This document shows, piece after piece, positions 43,532 to 52,533 of a stretch of 64,000 nucleotides of DNA. Location of the stretch: contig NC_018010.1 of the NCBI RefSeq assembly GCF_000265405.1, forward strand, positions 372,001 through 436,000, written 5' to 3'. The number at the start of each line of letters is the position of its first letter. Position 1 is the first letter of the stretch. Below the pieces are notes generated by a model. It saw only the letters and a list, made by a program, of their open reading frames with translations. It had not been told where the DNA came from and ran no database searches. The position numbers were made by a program, and so were the translations under genes. The stretch is from Belliella baltica DSM 15883 (GTDB lineage: Bacteria > Bacteroidota > Bacteroidia > Cytophagales > Cyclobacteriaceae).

Positions 43532-44739
43532 TGAAATTAAAAGGTAAACGAATCCTATTGGGCGTAACAGGGAGTATTGCTGCTTATAAAAGTGCCCATT
43601 TGATACGTTTATTAGTAAAAGAAGGAGCAGAGGTACAAATCATCATGAGTACCTCTGCTCTTGATTTTATAACCCCATTGACATTAGCTACACTTTCCAA
43701 AAACCCTGTTCATCATAAGTTTCACTCCAATGAAAATGGGGTATGGACTAATCATGTCGAACTAGGTCTTTGGGCTGATTTATTTTTAGTAGCACCCATT
43801 TCCGCCAATACCTTGGCCAAGTTTGCAAATGGAATTTGCGACAATTTACTTTCAGCAACTTACCTTTCTGCTCGATGCCCAGTCATGATCGCACCAGCAA
43901 TGGATCTTGATATGTATCAACATCCTTCAGTTAGAAAAAACCTTGCGCTTGTAGAAAGCTATGGCAATATCATTCTTGATGCTGAGGCTGGAGAACTTGC
44001 AAGCGGCCTATCTGGTCAAGGCAGATTGATGGAGCCTGAACACATCCTGGAAAATGTGTTGAATTATTTTTCAGCAAAGCAAACCTTTAAAGGTAAGCAA
44101 GTCCTAATTACTTCTGGTCCAACCCAAGAAGCTATAGACCCAGTTCGTTTTATTAGTAACCACTCAAGTGGCAAAATGGGCGCTGCCTTGGCGGAAGCAT
44201 TTGCTGCTCAAGGAGCAGAAGTGCATGTTGTCTTAGGACATGGCGCTCTCAAACCAATTCATTCTGATATCCATATTTATCCTGTCAAAAGTGCTTCAGA
44301 AATGTATGAAGCTTCTCAAAAACTTCATCAATCCATGGATATTTGCGTCTTTGCAGCAGCTGTAGCAGATTATGCTCCAAAAGAAATTGCGAAAGAGAAA
44401 ATCAAAAAAGCCGGGGAAGGGATGACTATTGAGTTGATGAGGAATGTAGATATTGCAGCTTCATTAGGTCAGGAGAAAAAAGGACATCAAATCCATGTTG
44501 GCTTTGCTCTCGAGACGGAGAATGAAGCTTTTCATGCTAAAGAAAAATTACAAAAAAAGAACTTCGACTTGATCGTACTCAATTCTATGAAAGAGGCTGG
44601 TGCAGGCTTTCAGCTTGACACCAATAAGGTGACTCTTTTCTCTAAAACTGGTTCAGAGCTGACTTCCGAGGTTTTACCAAAAGCACAAATCGCAGATTTG
44701 ATTCTACAGGGTATTAAAAATCTTCCTGTCGAAATCTAA
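43531..44739 (+). CDS. coaBC: Bifunctional phosphopantothenoylcysteine decarboxylase / phosphopantothenate-cysteine ligase
   Basis: 402 residues. The N-terminal flavoprotein CoaC (1-180) has ILLGVTGSIAAYKSAHLIRL, catalytic His in NHVELGLWADLFLVAPISAN, FANGICDNLLSATYLSARCP and APAMDLDMYQHPSVR. The C-terminal CoaB domain (about 185-402) has LITSGPTQEAIDPVRFISNH followed by SSGKMGAALAEAF and VFAAAVADYAPKE. Together they make 4'-phosphopantetheine from phosphopantothenate and cysteine for coenzyme A. Start shares one base with the rpoZ stop. Confidence 0.97.
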   Translation: MKLKGKRILLGVTGSIAAYKSAHLIRLLVKEGAEVQIIMSTSALDFITPLTLATLSKNPVHHKFHSNENGVWTNHVELGLWADLFLVAPISANTLAKFANGICDNLLSATYLSARCPVMIAPAMDLDMYQHPSVRKNLALVESYGNIILDAEAGELASGLSGQGRLMEPEHILENVLNYFSAKQTFKGKQVLITSGPTQEAIDPVRFISNHSSGKMGAALAEAFAAQGAEVHVVLGHGALKPIHSDIHIYPVKSASEMYEASQKLHQSMDICVFAAAVADYAPKEIAKEKIKKAGEGMTIELMRNVDIAASLGQEKKGHQIHVGFALETENEAFHAKEKLQKKNFDLIVLNSMKEAGAGFQLDTNKVTLFSKTGSELTSEVLPKAQIADLILQGIKNLPVEI

Positions 44740-44780
44740 ACATATTTTTATCGTTATCTTTAGATCAATAAAAGATCGAT

Positions 44781-45683
44781 ATGAAAAAATTCGTTTTCCT
44801 TACAATCCTTTTTCTTACTCCATTTTTCATTTTCTCTCAAGAATTGAATTTCCAAGTGATTATCAATTCAGATAGAGCAAGAACACAAGAAAAAGATATT
44901 TTTGAAGATATGAAAACTACCTTTGAGCAATTTTTGAATGGTAGAAATTGGACAAATGACGAGTTCAGACCCATCGAAAGGATCAAAGGAAGTATGCTCA
45001 TCACGATCAATGACATGCCTCAGGTTGGTTTTTACAATGCTACAGTTCAGGTTCAAGTTGTAAGACCTATCTATGGCACGAATTACGAGAGCATGACTTT
45101 CAATTTTATTGACAGAAACTGGAATTTCGAATTTCTTCAAAATCAGCCACTAGAATTCAATAGGTTTTCATACCTCAATAACATCAGCTCTCTTCTAGCC
45201 TACTATGCTAATATGGCCTTAGGGATTGATTACGATTCTTTTACTTTGAGAGGAGGAGACCCATATTTTGAAATAGCAAATGGCATCGTCAACAATGCCC
45301 AACAGTCAAATCGTCCAGGATGGAATCAAAGTCCGACTGATAGAAGGAATCGCTATTGGCTGATCAACGATATTTATACTTCATCCGTATTCGCTCCAAT
45401 CCGAGAAGCCATCTACCTTTATCATCGAAAAGGCATGGATTTGCTGAATAAAGACCCTAATGAAGCTTACAAAAATATGCTTGAAGCCATCAAAAAGGTC
45501 GAAGAAGCCAATACCGCTCAGCCAAACAGTATTTTTACTATCTCATTTATGGATGCAAAAGGAGATGAAATCAGCAAGATTTTCAAAAATGCTCCTTTGG
45601 AAATTCGAACAGAAGCGGTGGAACTCTTGTTGAAAGTGGATCCAAATAATGCTAGAAAATATAATGACCTACTGAAAGGTTGA
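44781..45683 (+). CDS. porD: PorD-like type IX secretion protein (DUF4835)
   Basis: 300 residues with signal peptide (FFIFSQ, about residue 19). DUF4835 body: ELNFQVIINSDRARTQEKDI, then FEDMKTTFEQFLNGRNWTND, PIERIKGSMLITINDMPQVG, QVQVVRPIYGTNYESMTFN, RYWLINDIYTSSVFAPIREA. In Porphyromonas this family (PorD) is needed for type IX secretion. The gene sits 41 bases after coaBC and just before recN, an order conserved in the phylum (family knowledge). It fits the presence of a T9SS cargo gene at 41.5 kb. Confidence 0.9.
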   Translation: MKKFVFLTILFLTPFFIFSQELNFQVIINSDRARTQEKDIFEDMKTTFEQFLNGRNWTNDEFRPIERIKGSMLITINDMPQVGFYNATVQVQVVRPIYGTNYESMTFNFIDRNWNFEFLQNQPLEFNRFSYLNNISSLLAYYANMALGIDYDSFTLRGGDPYFEIANGIVNNAQQSNRPGWNQSPTDRRNRYWLINDIYTSSVFAPIREAIYLYHRKGMDLLNKDPNEAYKNMLEAIKKVEEANTAQPNSIFTISFMDAKGDEISKIFKNAPLEIRTEAVELLLKVDPNNARKYNDLLKG

Positions 45684-45726
45684 TTTCATTTTCTTAGTTT
45701 TGCATCATAAAAAAATTTAAAAATTC

Positions 45727-47379
45727 ATGCTCAAAAGCCTTAGCATAGCCAATTACGCTTTGATTCAATCACTTGAGATGGAACCTTGTGCTTCTCTAAA
45801 TATGATTACAGGAGAGACAGGGGCAGGAAAATCCATCATGCTCGGAGCGGTTGGATTACTTTTGGGAAATAGAGCCGATACCAAAGCACTTTTTGACGAA
45901 GAAAAAAAATGTATCGTAGAAGGTGTCTTTGATATCAAAAATTACAAACTGCAAGATTTATTCGAAAGTGAAGACTTAGACTTCGAAGAAGTCTGTATCA
46001 TCCGCAGAGAAATCAGCCCAAATGGAAAATCTCGTGCATTTATCAATGATACGCCTGTCAGATTAGAAATCCTCAAAGAACTCGGAAAATCCTTGATGGA
46101 TGTTCACTCTCAACACGACAGTTTGCAACTAGGTGAAGGTGAATACCAACTGGACTTGATCGATGCTTACACTCAATCTCAACAGGAATTCACTTCCTAT
46201 TCGCAAGCCTATTCGGGCTATCAAAAAGCAAAAAGAGCTTACGAAAAATTAGCTGAGCAAGCTTTAGAACTAAAGAAAGAAGCTGACTTCAATCAATTTC
46301 AACTTGAGGAATTGAGTTCCTTAAGTTTGAAATCCGGGGAACAAGAAGAATTGGAAAGTGATCAGGAAATCCTTGAAAATGCCGAAGAGATCAAAAGCAA
46401 AATTCAAGAAATCCTCGTTCAACTTCAGGACGAGCAGTTTGGCGGATTGAATATCCTCAGTCAAGCAAATCTTGGCATTCAGCAACTCGGGAAATTTGCC
46501 CAAAAATTCGAATCTTTTAAAGAACGATTCCAAAGCATTTTAATAGAACTTAAAGACATCGCCGAAAGTCTAGAAGACGAAGACAGTAAAGTCGAAGTAG
46601 ACTTCGAAAAACTTGAAGCCACTCGAGAACGCTTGAGCAAGATCTACCAACTCCAACAAAAACATGGTTTGGATTCTGTAGAAGCTCTGATTGCATTGGA
46701 AAAAGAATTGGCTGACAAAGCCTTTCAGATAGAGAATTTGGATGAACAAATGGAAGACTTGAAGTCTGAAATGCATGCCGCCCACAAGTCACTATTAGAA
46801 AAAGGAGCGCTGCTCAGTAAAAAACGGAAAACAGGATTTCAAGCATTTTCCAAGGAATTGATATCTCTGCTTGTGCAGTTGGGAATGGAAAATGCTCAAG
46901 TGGAATTTTCCCATCAATTGATCGCTCCAAGTAAGCATGGCATAGATCAGATCGACTTACTTTTCTCAGCCAACAAAGGTGTGAAACCACAAGCTTTGAA
47001 GCAGGTGGCTTCTGGTGGGGAGTTTTCAAGGTTGATCTTTGGCATCAAGTATATCATGGCAGATAAGATGGCTTTGCCGACTTTGATTTTTGATGAAATT
47101 GATACAGGAGTATCAGGTGAAATAGCCTTGCAGATGGTTCGTATGATGCAAGAGATAGCCAAAAAACACCAAGTAATCTGTATCAGTCATTTGCCACAAG
47201 TTGCAGCCAAGGGAGATCAACATTATTTTGTGTACAAGGACAACAGTTCGGCAAGAACAATTTCTAAAATCCGTCTGCTTGAAAACACGGAACGCATCAC
47301 AGAAATTGCCAAGATGATCGCCGGTTCTAACCCTTCCGAAAGCGCATTTGAAAGTGCACGGGAATTGCTAAAAAATTAG
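45727..47379 (+). CDS. recN: DNA repair protein RecN
   Basis: 550 residues, an SMC-like ATPase of double-strand break repair. Walker A is ITGETGAGKSIMLGAVGLLL (about 28-47), followed by a Q-loop region (VHSQHDSLQLG) and long coiled coils (about 145-370). The C-terminal half has signature ASGGEFSRLIFGIKYIMADK, Walker B PTLIFDEIDTGVSGEIALQM and H-loop QVICISHLPQVAAKGDQHY. It follows porD by 43 bases; a TAGTTTTG at 45695 could be its own -7 promoter element. Confidence 0.97.
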   Translation: MLKSLSIANYALIQSLEMEPCASLNMITGETGAGKSIMLGAVGLLLGNRADTKALFDEEKKCIVEGVFDIKNYKLQDLFESEDLDFEEVCIIRREISPNGKSRAFINDTPVRLEILKELGKSLMDVHSQHDSLQLGEGEYQLDLIDAYTQSQQEFTSYSQAYSGYQKAKRAYEKLAEQALELKKEADFNQFQLEELSSLSLKSGEQEELESDQEILENAEEIKSKIQEILVQLQDEQFGGLNILSQANLGIQQLGKFAQKFESFKERFQSILIELKDIAESLEDEDSKVEVDFEKLEATRERLSKIYQLQQKHGLDSVEALIALEKELADKAFQIENLDEQMEDLKSEMHAAHKSLLEKGALLSKKRKTGFQAFSKELISLLVQLGMENAQVEFSHQLIAPSKHGIDQIDLLFSANKGVKPQALKQVASGGEFSRLIFGIKYIMADKMALPTLIFDEIDTGVSGEIALQMVRMMQEIAKKHQVICISHLPQVAAKGDQHYFVYKDNSSARTISKIRLLENTERITEIAKMIAGSNPSESAFESARELLKN

Positions 47380-47494
47380 ATTGAACCTGCTTTCAATTTG
47401 ATTAAAGCCACCTAATCCATAAAATATCAACAATCGTCTCAAATTTTTCTGTATTTTTACCTCTTCAAATTCGTAAAAAACAAACAAAAATATT

Positions 47495-48310
47495 ATGCCT
47501 GAGAATCTACTAAAAGGAAAAGTCGGTATCATCACCGGTGCTTTGGATGAAAATTCAATTGCTTGGAAAACAGCCCTCAAAGCGCACGAACAAGGAGCTA
47601 AATTTGTATTGACCAATGCTCCTATCGCCATGAGAATGGGCGCAATCAACGAATTGGCACAGGAGTGCGGTACGATTGTCATTCCTGCTGATGCGACTTC
47701 TTTGGAAGATATTGAGAAACTTTATACCGAGGCAAAGGAATATTTAGGCGGAAATTTTGACTTTTTGCTTCACTCCATCGGCATGTCGCCAAACATTCGA
47801 AAAGGAAGATCTTACGGTGACCTCAATTACGATTGGGCTAACAAATCTTATGATGTTTCTGCTATTTCTTTCCATAAGATGATGCAGATATCTGAGAAAA
47901 TGGATGTGATGAACGAGTGGGGATCCATTATGGGCCTTTCTTATATTGCTGCGCAGAGAGTATATCCTTTCTACACAGATATGGCTGATGCCAAAGCACT
48001 TTTAGAAAGCATCGCAAGAGGGTATGGCTACAGATATGGCAAGTTGAAAAAAGTAAGAGTTAACACCATCTCTCAATCTCCAACCAAAACAACAGCTGGA
48101 ACAGGAATCGGAGGTTTTGATACTTTCTACAACTTTGCAGACAAGATGTCTCCATTAGGCAATGCATCTGCAGAAGCTTGTGCAGATTACATCATCACCA
48201 TGTTCTCAGACTTCACCAGATACGTGACCATGCAAAACCTATTCCACGACGGAGGATACTCTACAACAGGAATATCTGAAGAATTGATGGAAGGATTGAC
48301 TGGAGAGTGA
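47495..48310 (+). CDS. fabI: Enoyl-[acyl-carrier-protein] reductase (NADH)
   Basis: 271 residues. It performs the last reduction of fatty-acid elongation and is the target of triclosan. The SDR fold opens VGIITGALDENSIAWKTALK, the FabI form of the nucleotide-binding motif, with the LLHSIGMSP strand. The active-site Tyr-x6-Lys is in YTDMADAKALLE, followed by VRVNTISQSPTKTTAGTGIG and the flexible lid. The length is about 10 residues above the E. coli enzyme. Monocistronic, followed by a repeat-rich gap. Confidence 0.96.
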   Translation: MPENLLKGKVGIITGALDENSIAWKTALKAHEQGAKFVLTNAPIAMRMGAINELAQECGTIVIPADATSLEDIEKLYTEAKEYLGGNFDFLLHSIGMSPNIRKGRSYGDLNYDWANKSYDVSAISFHKMMQISEKMDVMNEWGSIMGLSYIAAQRVYPFYTDMADAKALLESIARGYGYRYGKLKKVRVNTISQSPTKTTAGTGIGGFDTFYNFADKMSPLGNASAEACADYIITMFSDFTRYVTMQNLFHDGGYSTTGISEELMEGLTGE

Positions 48311-48326
48311 GGTCGAACCGTTAAAA

Positions 48327-48382
48327 GGTTCGAAGGTTGGAAAGTTGAAAAGTTGGAAAATTGAGAAATTGTTGAAAGGTTA
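48327..48382. repeat. 8-bp-period tandem repeat
   Basis: Seven consecutive octads: GGTTCGAA GGTTGGAA AGTTGAAA AGTTGGAA, then AATTGAGA AATTGTTG AAAGGTTA. The core is (A/G)GTTGGAA. It lies 16 bases after the fabI stop. Confidence 0.6.
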
Positions 48383-48387
48383 GAATA

Positions 48388-48449
48388 GCTTGTCCGCCGT
48401 GGCAGGTTTCAAAGTTGGAAAAGCTTGTCCCGAGTATCGGGATTGGCTT
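48388..48449. repeat. Pair of small palindromic elements
   Basis: Two elements begin alike (AGCTTGTCC): TCCGCCGTGGCAGG and TCCCGAGTATCGGGA, the second a perfect hairpin with one-base loop. The first resembles the hairpin at 8058. This is part of the 312-base gap after fabI, in which I see no gene. Confidence 0.5.
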
Positions 48450-48526
48450 GCGCAAGATTTAGCGTTTGTCATAAATATCTGGATTGGAAGCCTTCCTGAA
48501 AATCATACCCTTACAATCCTCAGTTC

Positions 48527-48554
48527 TTGGTACTTGGTACATCGTACTTGATAC
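48527..48554. repeat. 7-bp-period tandem repeat, GTAC core
   Basis: Four heptads TTGGTAC TTGGTAC ATCGTAC TTGATAC, the same type as at 2248. Confidence 0.7.
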
Positions 48555-48574
48555 AAAAATAATACATCTCACTT

Positions 48575-48611
48575 TCTTATGTCTTGAATCTCATGTCTCA
48601 CGTCTCACATC
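48575..48611. repeat. 7-bp-period tandem repeat, GAGA core (inverted orientation)
   Basis: Five heptads TCTTATG TCTTGAA TCTCATG TCTCACG TCTCACA; on the other strand these read TGTGAGA, CGTGAGA and so on, the same unit as at 62401. It ends 11 bases before the DUF2911 start codon. Confidence 0.75.
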
Positions 48612-48622
48612 TATTTTAAAAC

Positions 48623-49264
48623 ATGAAAAAAACACTCATTACCATACTTTCCGCCACTTTACTATTCTCTCGTGGTGGTGCAAATAAGGAAACTACAGAA
48701 GTCACCCTTGAAGCAGAAACTGAAGAGCTTTCTAACTTGGAGAAAGAGCATCTCTTGGAGAAAGTAGCTTATGCCGACAGCGTCAATGTTGGCTTGATAG
48801 AAGATACCTTCAAAGGCAGTGCTAGAAGAGAAGCTATTGGTTCCATTGGTGATGCTACTGTCACGATCAATTATGGTTCTCCAGGAAAAAGGGGACGTGT
48901 AATCTGGAATGGCTTGGTTTCTTATGATCAAGTATGGGTCAGTGGTTCGCACTGGGCTACAGCAGTGACATTTTCAGAAGATGTAGTAATAAATGAAGTC
49001 GAGGTACCTGCTGGGATGTATGGATTCTTTACCATCCCTGGAAGAGAGGAATGGACATTAATTATCAATAAGCATTATGACCAGCATCTAGCAGACGAAT
49101 ATGATGAAGCAGATGATCTGGTAAGGGTAAGCGTCAAGCCAATCGATCTAGACAATGAAGTGCAGCGACTAACCTACGAAGTGGATAAAGTCTCAGACAC
49201 TGAAGGTGCCATCTCCCTCAGCTGGGATCAGGTCAAAGTAAGTATGCCATTCAGCATCAAATAA
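48623..49264 (+). CDS. DUF2911 protein with altered lipobox
   Basis: 213 residues. The DUF2911 domain fills about 60-210: GDATVTINYGSPGKRGRVIW, VWVSGSHWATAVTFSEDVVI, MYGFFTIPGREEWTLIINKH, YDQHLADEYDEADDLVRVSV. The N-terminus is a lipoprotein-type signal, but where the lipid-bearing Cys is expected (LLFS-C-GG) the codon is CGT, Arg. A single base change (TGT to CGT) would explain it. The protein may then be uncut, or secreted by another cut. A terminator hairpin follows six bases after the stop. Function of the family is unknown. Confidence 0.82.
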   Translation: MKKTLITILSATLLFSRGGANKETTEVTLEAETEELSNLEKEHLLEKVAYADSVNVGLIEDTFKGSARREAIGSIGDATVTINYGSPGKRGRVIWNGLVSYDQVWVSGSHWATAVTFSEDVVINEVEVPAGMYGFFTIPGREEWTLIINKHYDQHLADEYDEADDLVRVSVKPIDLDNEVQRLTYEVDKVSDTEGAISLSWDQVKVSMPFSIK

Positions 49265-49269
49265 ATCAG

Positions 49270-49294
49270 AAAGCTGTCCAAAAGGGCAGCTTTT
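49270..49294 (+). terminator. Rho-independent terminator
   Basis: AAAGCTGTCC pairs with GGGCAGCTTT (one G-T pair) and is followed by T-rich sequence. It ends the DUF2911 gene. Confidence 0.75.
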
Positions 49295-49559
49295 ATTTTT
49301 TGGAAATAAATTGCACTTAATTATTTTTCAAAAGTTTCAAAATAAGTTTTTAATTTTAAAAATACAGAATATCCATTTGTTTTAGTTAACAATTTGGGGG
49401 GGGTATTCTTAGTTTTACAAAATATTATTTCGTTTTACCATCTTGAAAAAGTACAAAACAAGCTGAAATTGAACCTGCTAATTTCTACTAAATTTGTTTT
49501 TTAAAATAATGATTTTTAGGTTTAGCACATCGCATTGTTATTCAATGCTTTGACATATT

Positions 49560-51142
49560 GTAACTACTCAGGTACATTATTTACTGACCGATATTCAAGT
49601 ATTTGGAGTCTTGTTGCCCTCTGTGGTGTATTGATGCGTATTTGTATGTGAATGTACGAAAATCAGCTTTAAAGTTGGTTTATCCACATTTTTTTGTGGG
49701 GAAAAACAGCGTGGATTATTGGTATTCATGGGATTATGTGCTGATATTCAGGAAACATTTCTATAGTATATTGGACCACAGGGATACGCTTATTCAGGAA
49801 CTGATCAAGATGAACCTCCAGCTTATGGAGCAGGTCAAGTCTTTAAAATCTAGGGTATCCGATTTGGAAAATGAGCTTGCCCGTTACCGTAATCCCAAAA
49901 ACAGCCGCAACAGCTCGGTTCCCCCTTCAAAAGACGAGAACCGCCCCAAAAAAAATCAGAGTCTCCGTCAGGATACAGGGCGCAAAACCGGCGGTCAGCC
50001 TGGACACAAAGGCCATACCCTTGAAATGACATCCTCCCCGGACATAATAGAAAACCACATCCCTTTATTCTGTACCTGCTGTGGTGGTGATCTGTCGGCG
50101 GTTCCAGCAGAACTGTCCTCCAAAAGACAGGTCCTGGATCTTCCTGTGATTAAAGTGGTATGTACCGAGCATAGAATCTTTTCCAAAAACTGTTCCTGTG
50201 GAGAAAAGATCAGTGGGTCATTCCCTGACAATATCAATGCCCCCATACAGTACGGGAGCGGTGTTGAAACCATTGTCGGTTATCTGCATGCCAGACAGTA
50301 TGTTCCCTATAGAAGGATGAAAGAACTTCTCAGGGACTGCTTCGGTATTAATCTCAGCGAGGGGAGTATCGATAACATTATCGGTAGGTTTGCCCGCAAG
50401 TCTGCACCAATATATGCAAAGATAAAGACGGCAGTCTCTAAAAGTCCTGTGATAGGAGCTGACGAGACTGGGGCTAAAGTGGATGGAAACAAACAGTGGG
50501 TCTGGACTTATCAGACCGAGGAACTCACCCTGTTAGCTATATCTGAATCACGTGGACTTAAGGCGATGAATACACATTTTCCCGATGGGTTCGGAAAGGC
50601 AGTATTGTGCCACGATGCATGGAGGGCATACTTCAACTATTCGGAAAACCTGCACCAGCTCTGTTGTGCACATCTGCTTAGGGAGCTCAACTACATTGTT
50701 GAACGCTATAAATCTAAATGGGCTGACAGCCTTAGGGCCCTGTTCAGGGAAGCTATCTCACTGAAGAGAAAACTCAAAAAACTATCAGATCCAGAGAATA
50801 GCAGGAGTATTGCTTCCATTGAAGAGAAGATGGATAACCTACTCGCCCAACCTGTAGAGTCAAAACATAAAGAAGCAGTATCCCTACAAAAAAGACTCCT
50901 GAAATACAGAAAGTCACTTTTTACTTTTCTCTATCACCAAAAAGTACCACCGGATAACAATGCCTCTGAAAGAGCCATACGCAACATCAAGGTGAAACAA
51001 AAAATATCAGGACAGTTCAAATCCAACAATGGAGCTGAAAACTTCAGTGTTATAAGATCCGTCGTGGATACCCTGATCAAACGTTCGGGAAATATCTTAG
51101 AAAATCTAAATCATATAGCTAATTTACAACCTGAGTAGTTAC
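49560..51142 (+). mobile_element. IS66-family insertion sequence (single transposase)
   Basis: 1,583 bases bounded by perfect 14-base inverted repeats, GTAACTACTCAGGT at 49560-49573 and its complement at 51129-51142. IS66 ends begin with GTAA. An 8-base direct repeat GACATATT flanks both sides (49552-49559 and 51143-51150), the target-site duplication size of this family. Only the large transposase is carried, with no TnpA/TnpB, so it belongs to the ISBst12-like group. Ends and duplication are intact, so insertion is recent and the element looks complete. Left of it, 49295-49551 holds no gene but has an 8-G run at 49396. Confidence 0.95.
49771..51138 (+). CDS. IS66-family transposase (TnpC type)
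   Basis: 455 residues from the TTG at 49771 (MDHRDTLIQELIKMNLQL); an in-frame ATG at 49810 is the alternative, and extending to 49603 adds a tail unlike the family. An N-terminal coiled coil with leucine zipper (LIQELIKMNLQLMEQVKSLK) is followed by the basic NSRNSSVPPSKDENRPKK linker and HTH-like RKTGGQPGHKGH. A zinc finger-like CxxC..CxC cluster (LFCTCCGG, CSCGEK) comes next, then the DDE domain with GADETGAKVDGNKQWVW (first Asp), LCHDAWRAYF (second Asp) and NNASERAIRNIKVKQKISGQ (Glu). It fills the insertion sequence to its right end. Confidence 0.93.
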   Translation: MDHRDTLIQELIKMNLQLMEQVKSLKSRVSDLENELARYRNPKNSRNSSVPPSKDENRPKKNQSLRQDTGRKTGGQPGHKGHTLEMTSSPDIIENHIPLFCTCCGGDLSAVPAELSSKRQVLDLPVIKVVCTEHRIFSKNCSCGEKISGSFPDNINAPIQYGSGVETIVGYLHARQYVPYRRMKELLRDCFGINLSEGSIDNIIGRFARKSAPIYAKIKTAVSKSPVIGADETGAKVDGNKQWVWTYQTEELTLLAISESRGLKAMNTHFPDGFGKAVLCHDAWRAYFNYSENLHQLCCAHLLRELNYIVERYKSKWADSLRALFREAISLKRKLKKLSDPENSRSIASIEEKMDNLLAQPVESKHKEAVSLQKRLLKYRKSLFTFLYHQKVPPDNNASERAIRNIKVKQKISGQFKSNNGAENFSVIRSVVDTLIKRSGNILENLNHIANLQPE

Positions 51143-51177
51143 GACATATTAATTGTTTGAATTAATTCTTTTATGTT

Positions 51178-52446
51178 ATGACTTACTCTTTTCATGTATT
51201 ACAATTATGGACTGGAGTAACCCTCTTAGTTGAAAAAACGGAAAAATCATTAGAGCCAAGTTATAAGAAGAATCGACTAATTGGTAAAGTCAAAAGTGGA
51301 ATGATTGCAATCATCGCAGTCTTGTTACTGACACTAATAATTTCACAGTTTATTAATCTATCAATTGATCTTGATAGAGCAATTGGGCTACTTTCATTAC
51401 TGATTTTGAAAGGGGTTGGACTTGTAGTGGCATCTATGCTACTTTGGTATGAGGTTGATAAATCTAACTCTACATTGAAGGAATTTTGTTCAGGAGGGAA
51501 GAAAGTAAACTGTGATGCGGTATTGAGTTCAGGTTCTTTGCTTGGTGAAATCTCTATTAGCAACTTAGCATTTGGATATTTTTTCAGCGGATTTCTATTA
51601 CTACTTTTCAGTAATTTTTCTACATCTTCTTTTCTATTGTTAGGATACATAAGCTATTTAAGTATCCCTATTGTCTTTTCCTCCTTATATTATCAGTATT
51701 TCAAACTTAAGAACTGGTGTGTTTTCTGTCTCTGGATTGCAGGGTTACTTACTTTGGAATTTACAATATTTAGAATCTTACCGGTATCTGGTATTTTAGA
51801 AATCCAGGATTTATTGGTTTTTGCGATACTATTTACAGCAAGTATGTTTGCTTGGATCTTATTGAAGCCATATTTACTCGACCAAAACAAGCTCTATGCT
51901 TATAAAAGAAAGTTGGCAAATTTCAAATCTGACAAAGAAGTTTTCAGCCACTTGCTGTCAGGTTCAAAAAAGATTTTATCCTCTCCTAAAGGATTAGGAA
52001 TAACTTTAACCAATCCTACTGCCAAGTATCAGGTGCTAAAGGTATGTAACCCTTACTGTGGTCCTTGTGCTAGAGCACATCCAATTCTTGAGCACCTCCA
52101 TGATCAGGGTTTGATTGAATTACAAATATTGTTTGTCCCAGATGAAAACCCGGAGAGTATCAAAACCAAAACGATCAACCATATCCTTTCAATTAGTCAA
52201 GAAAATGATAGCTTCACAACCAAAAAGGCATTGGATAGCTGGTACAGTGCAAATCAAAAGGATTTAGTAAAATTTTCTAAAAAGTATCAATCTTCCATTT
52301 CAGTTGAACAAAACGAGAAAAAACTTTCAGCTATGAGAACTTGGTGTATTCAGGAGGAAATATCCCGAACCCCTACGATCTATATTAATGGACACTTACT
52401 GCATGAATATTATTCTATTGATGATCTACAGCTTGTATTGAATTAG
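51178..52446 (+). CDS. VKOR-thioredoxin fusion, remnant of C39-VKOR-Trx peptide-processing protein
   Basis: 422 residues. The first 20 (FHVLQLWTGVTLLVEKTEK) look like the last strands of a C39 peptidase domain, whose catalytic part is missing. A VKOR domain with four or five membrane helices follows (about 40-235), with loop Cys104 and Cys112 (EFCSGGKKVNCDAV) and active-site Cys181-x-x-Cys184 (KNWCVFCLW). A periplasmic thioredoxin-like domain (about 265-420) holds Cys294-Gly-Pro-Cys297 (NPYCGPCARAHP) and the cis-Pro region SRTPTIYING. So it is a disulfide-forming enzyme. A stop lies in frame 15 bases before the ATG, and IS66 ends 36 bases before. The peptide gene follows 88 bases later. Confidence 0.85.
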   Translation: MTYSFHVLQLWTGVTLLVEKTEKSLEPSYKKNRLIGKVKSGMIAIIAVLLLTLIISQFINLSIDLDRAIGLLSLLILKGVGLVVASMLLWYEVDKSNSTLKEFCSGGKKVNCDAVLSSGSLLGEISISNLAFGYFFSGFLLLLFSNFSTSSFLLLGYISYLSIPIVFSSLYYQYFKLKNWCVFCLWIAGLLTLEFTIFRILPVSGILEIQDLLVFAILFTASMFAWILLKPYLLDQNKLYAYKRKLANFKSDKEVFSHLLSGSKKILSSPKGLGITLTNPTAKYQVLKVCNPYCGPCARAHPILEHLHDQGLIELQILFVPDENPESIKTKTINHILSISQENDSFTTKKALDSWYSANQKDLVKFSKKYQSSISVEQNEKKLSAMRTWCIQEEISRTPTIYINGHLLHEYYSIDDLQLVLN

Positions 52447-52533
52447 TATGAATATACATAAAAAAGGCAGAAATCGCGGATGCCTCAAAACGATCGGGAT
52501 ATTATAAAAATCATCAAAACAAATAAAACTATG

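Noticed and set aside
49603..49770. N-terminal extension of the IS66 transposase from a TTG at 49603
   Set aside because: The added 56 residues do not resemble family members, which begin just before the coiled coil; a later start is more likely.
52480..52533. Longer peptide start at the ATG at 52480
   Set aside because: The added residues (DRDIIKIIKTNK) precede a clean double-glycine leader and do not look like one; the ATG at 52534 gives a typical leader length.
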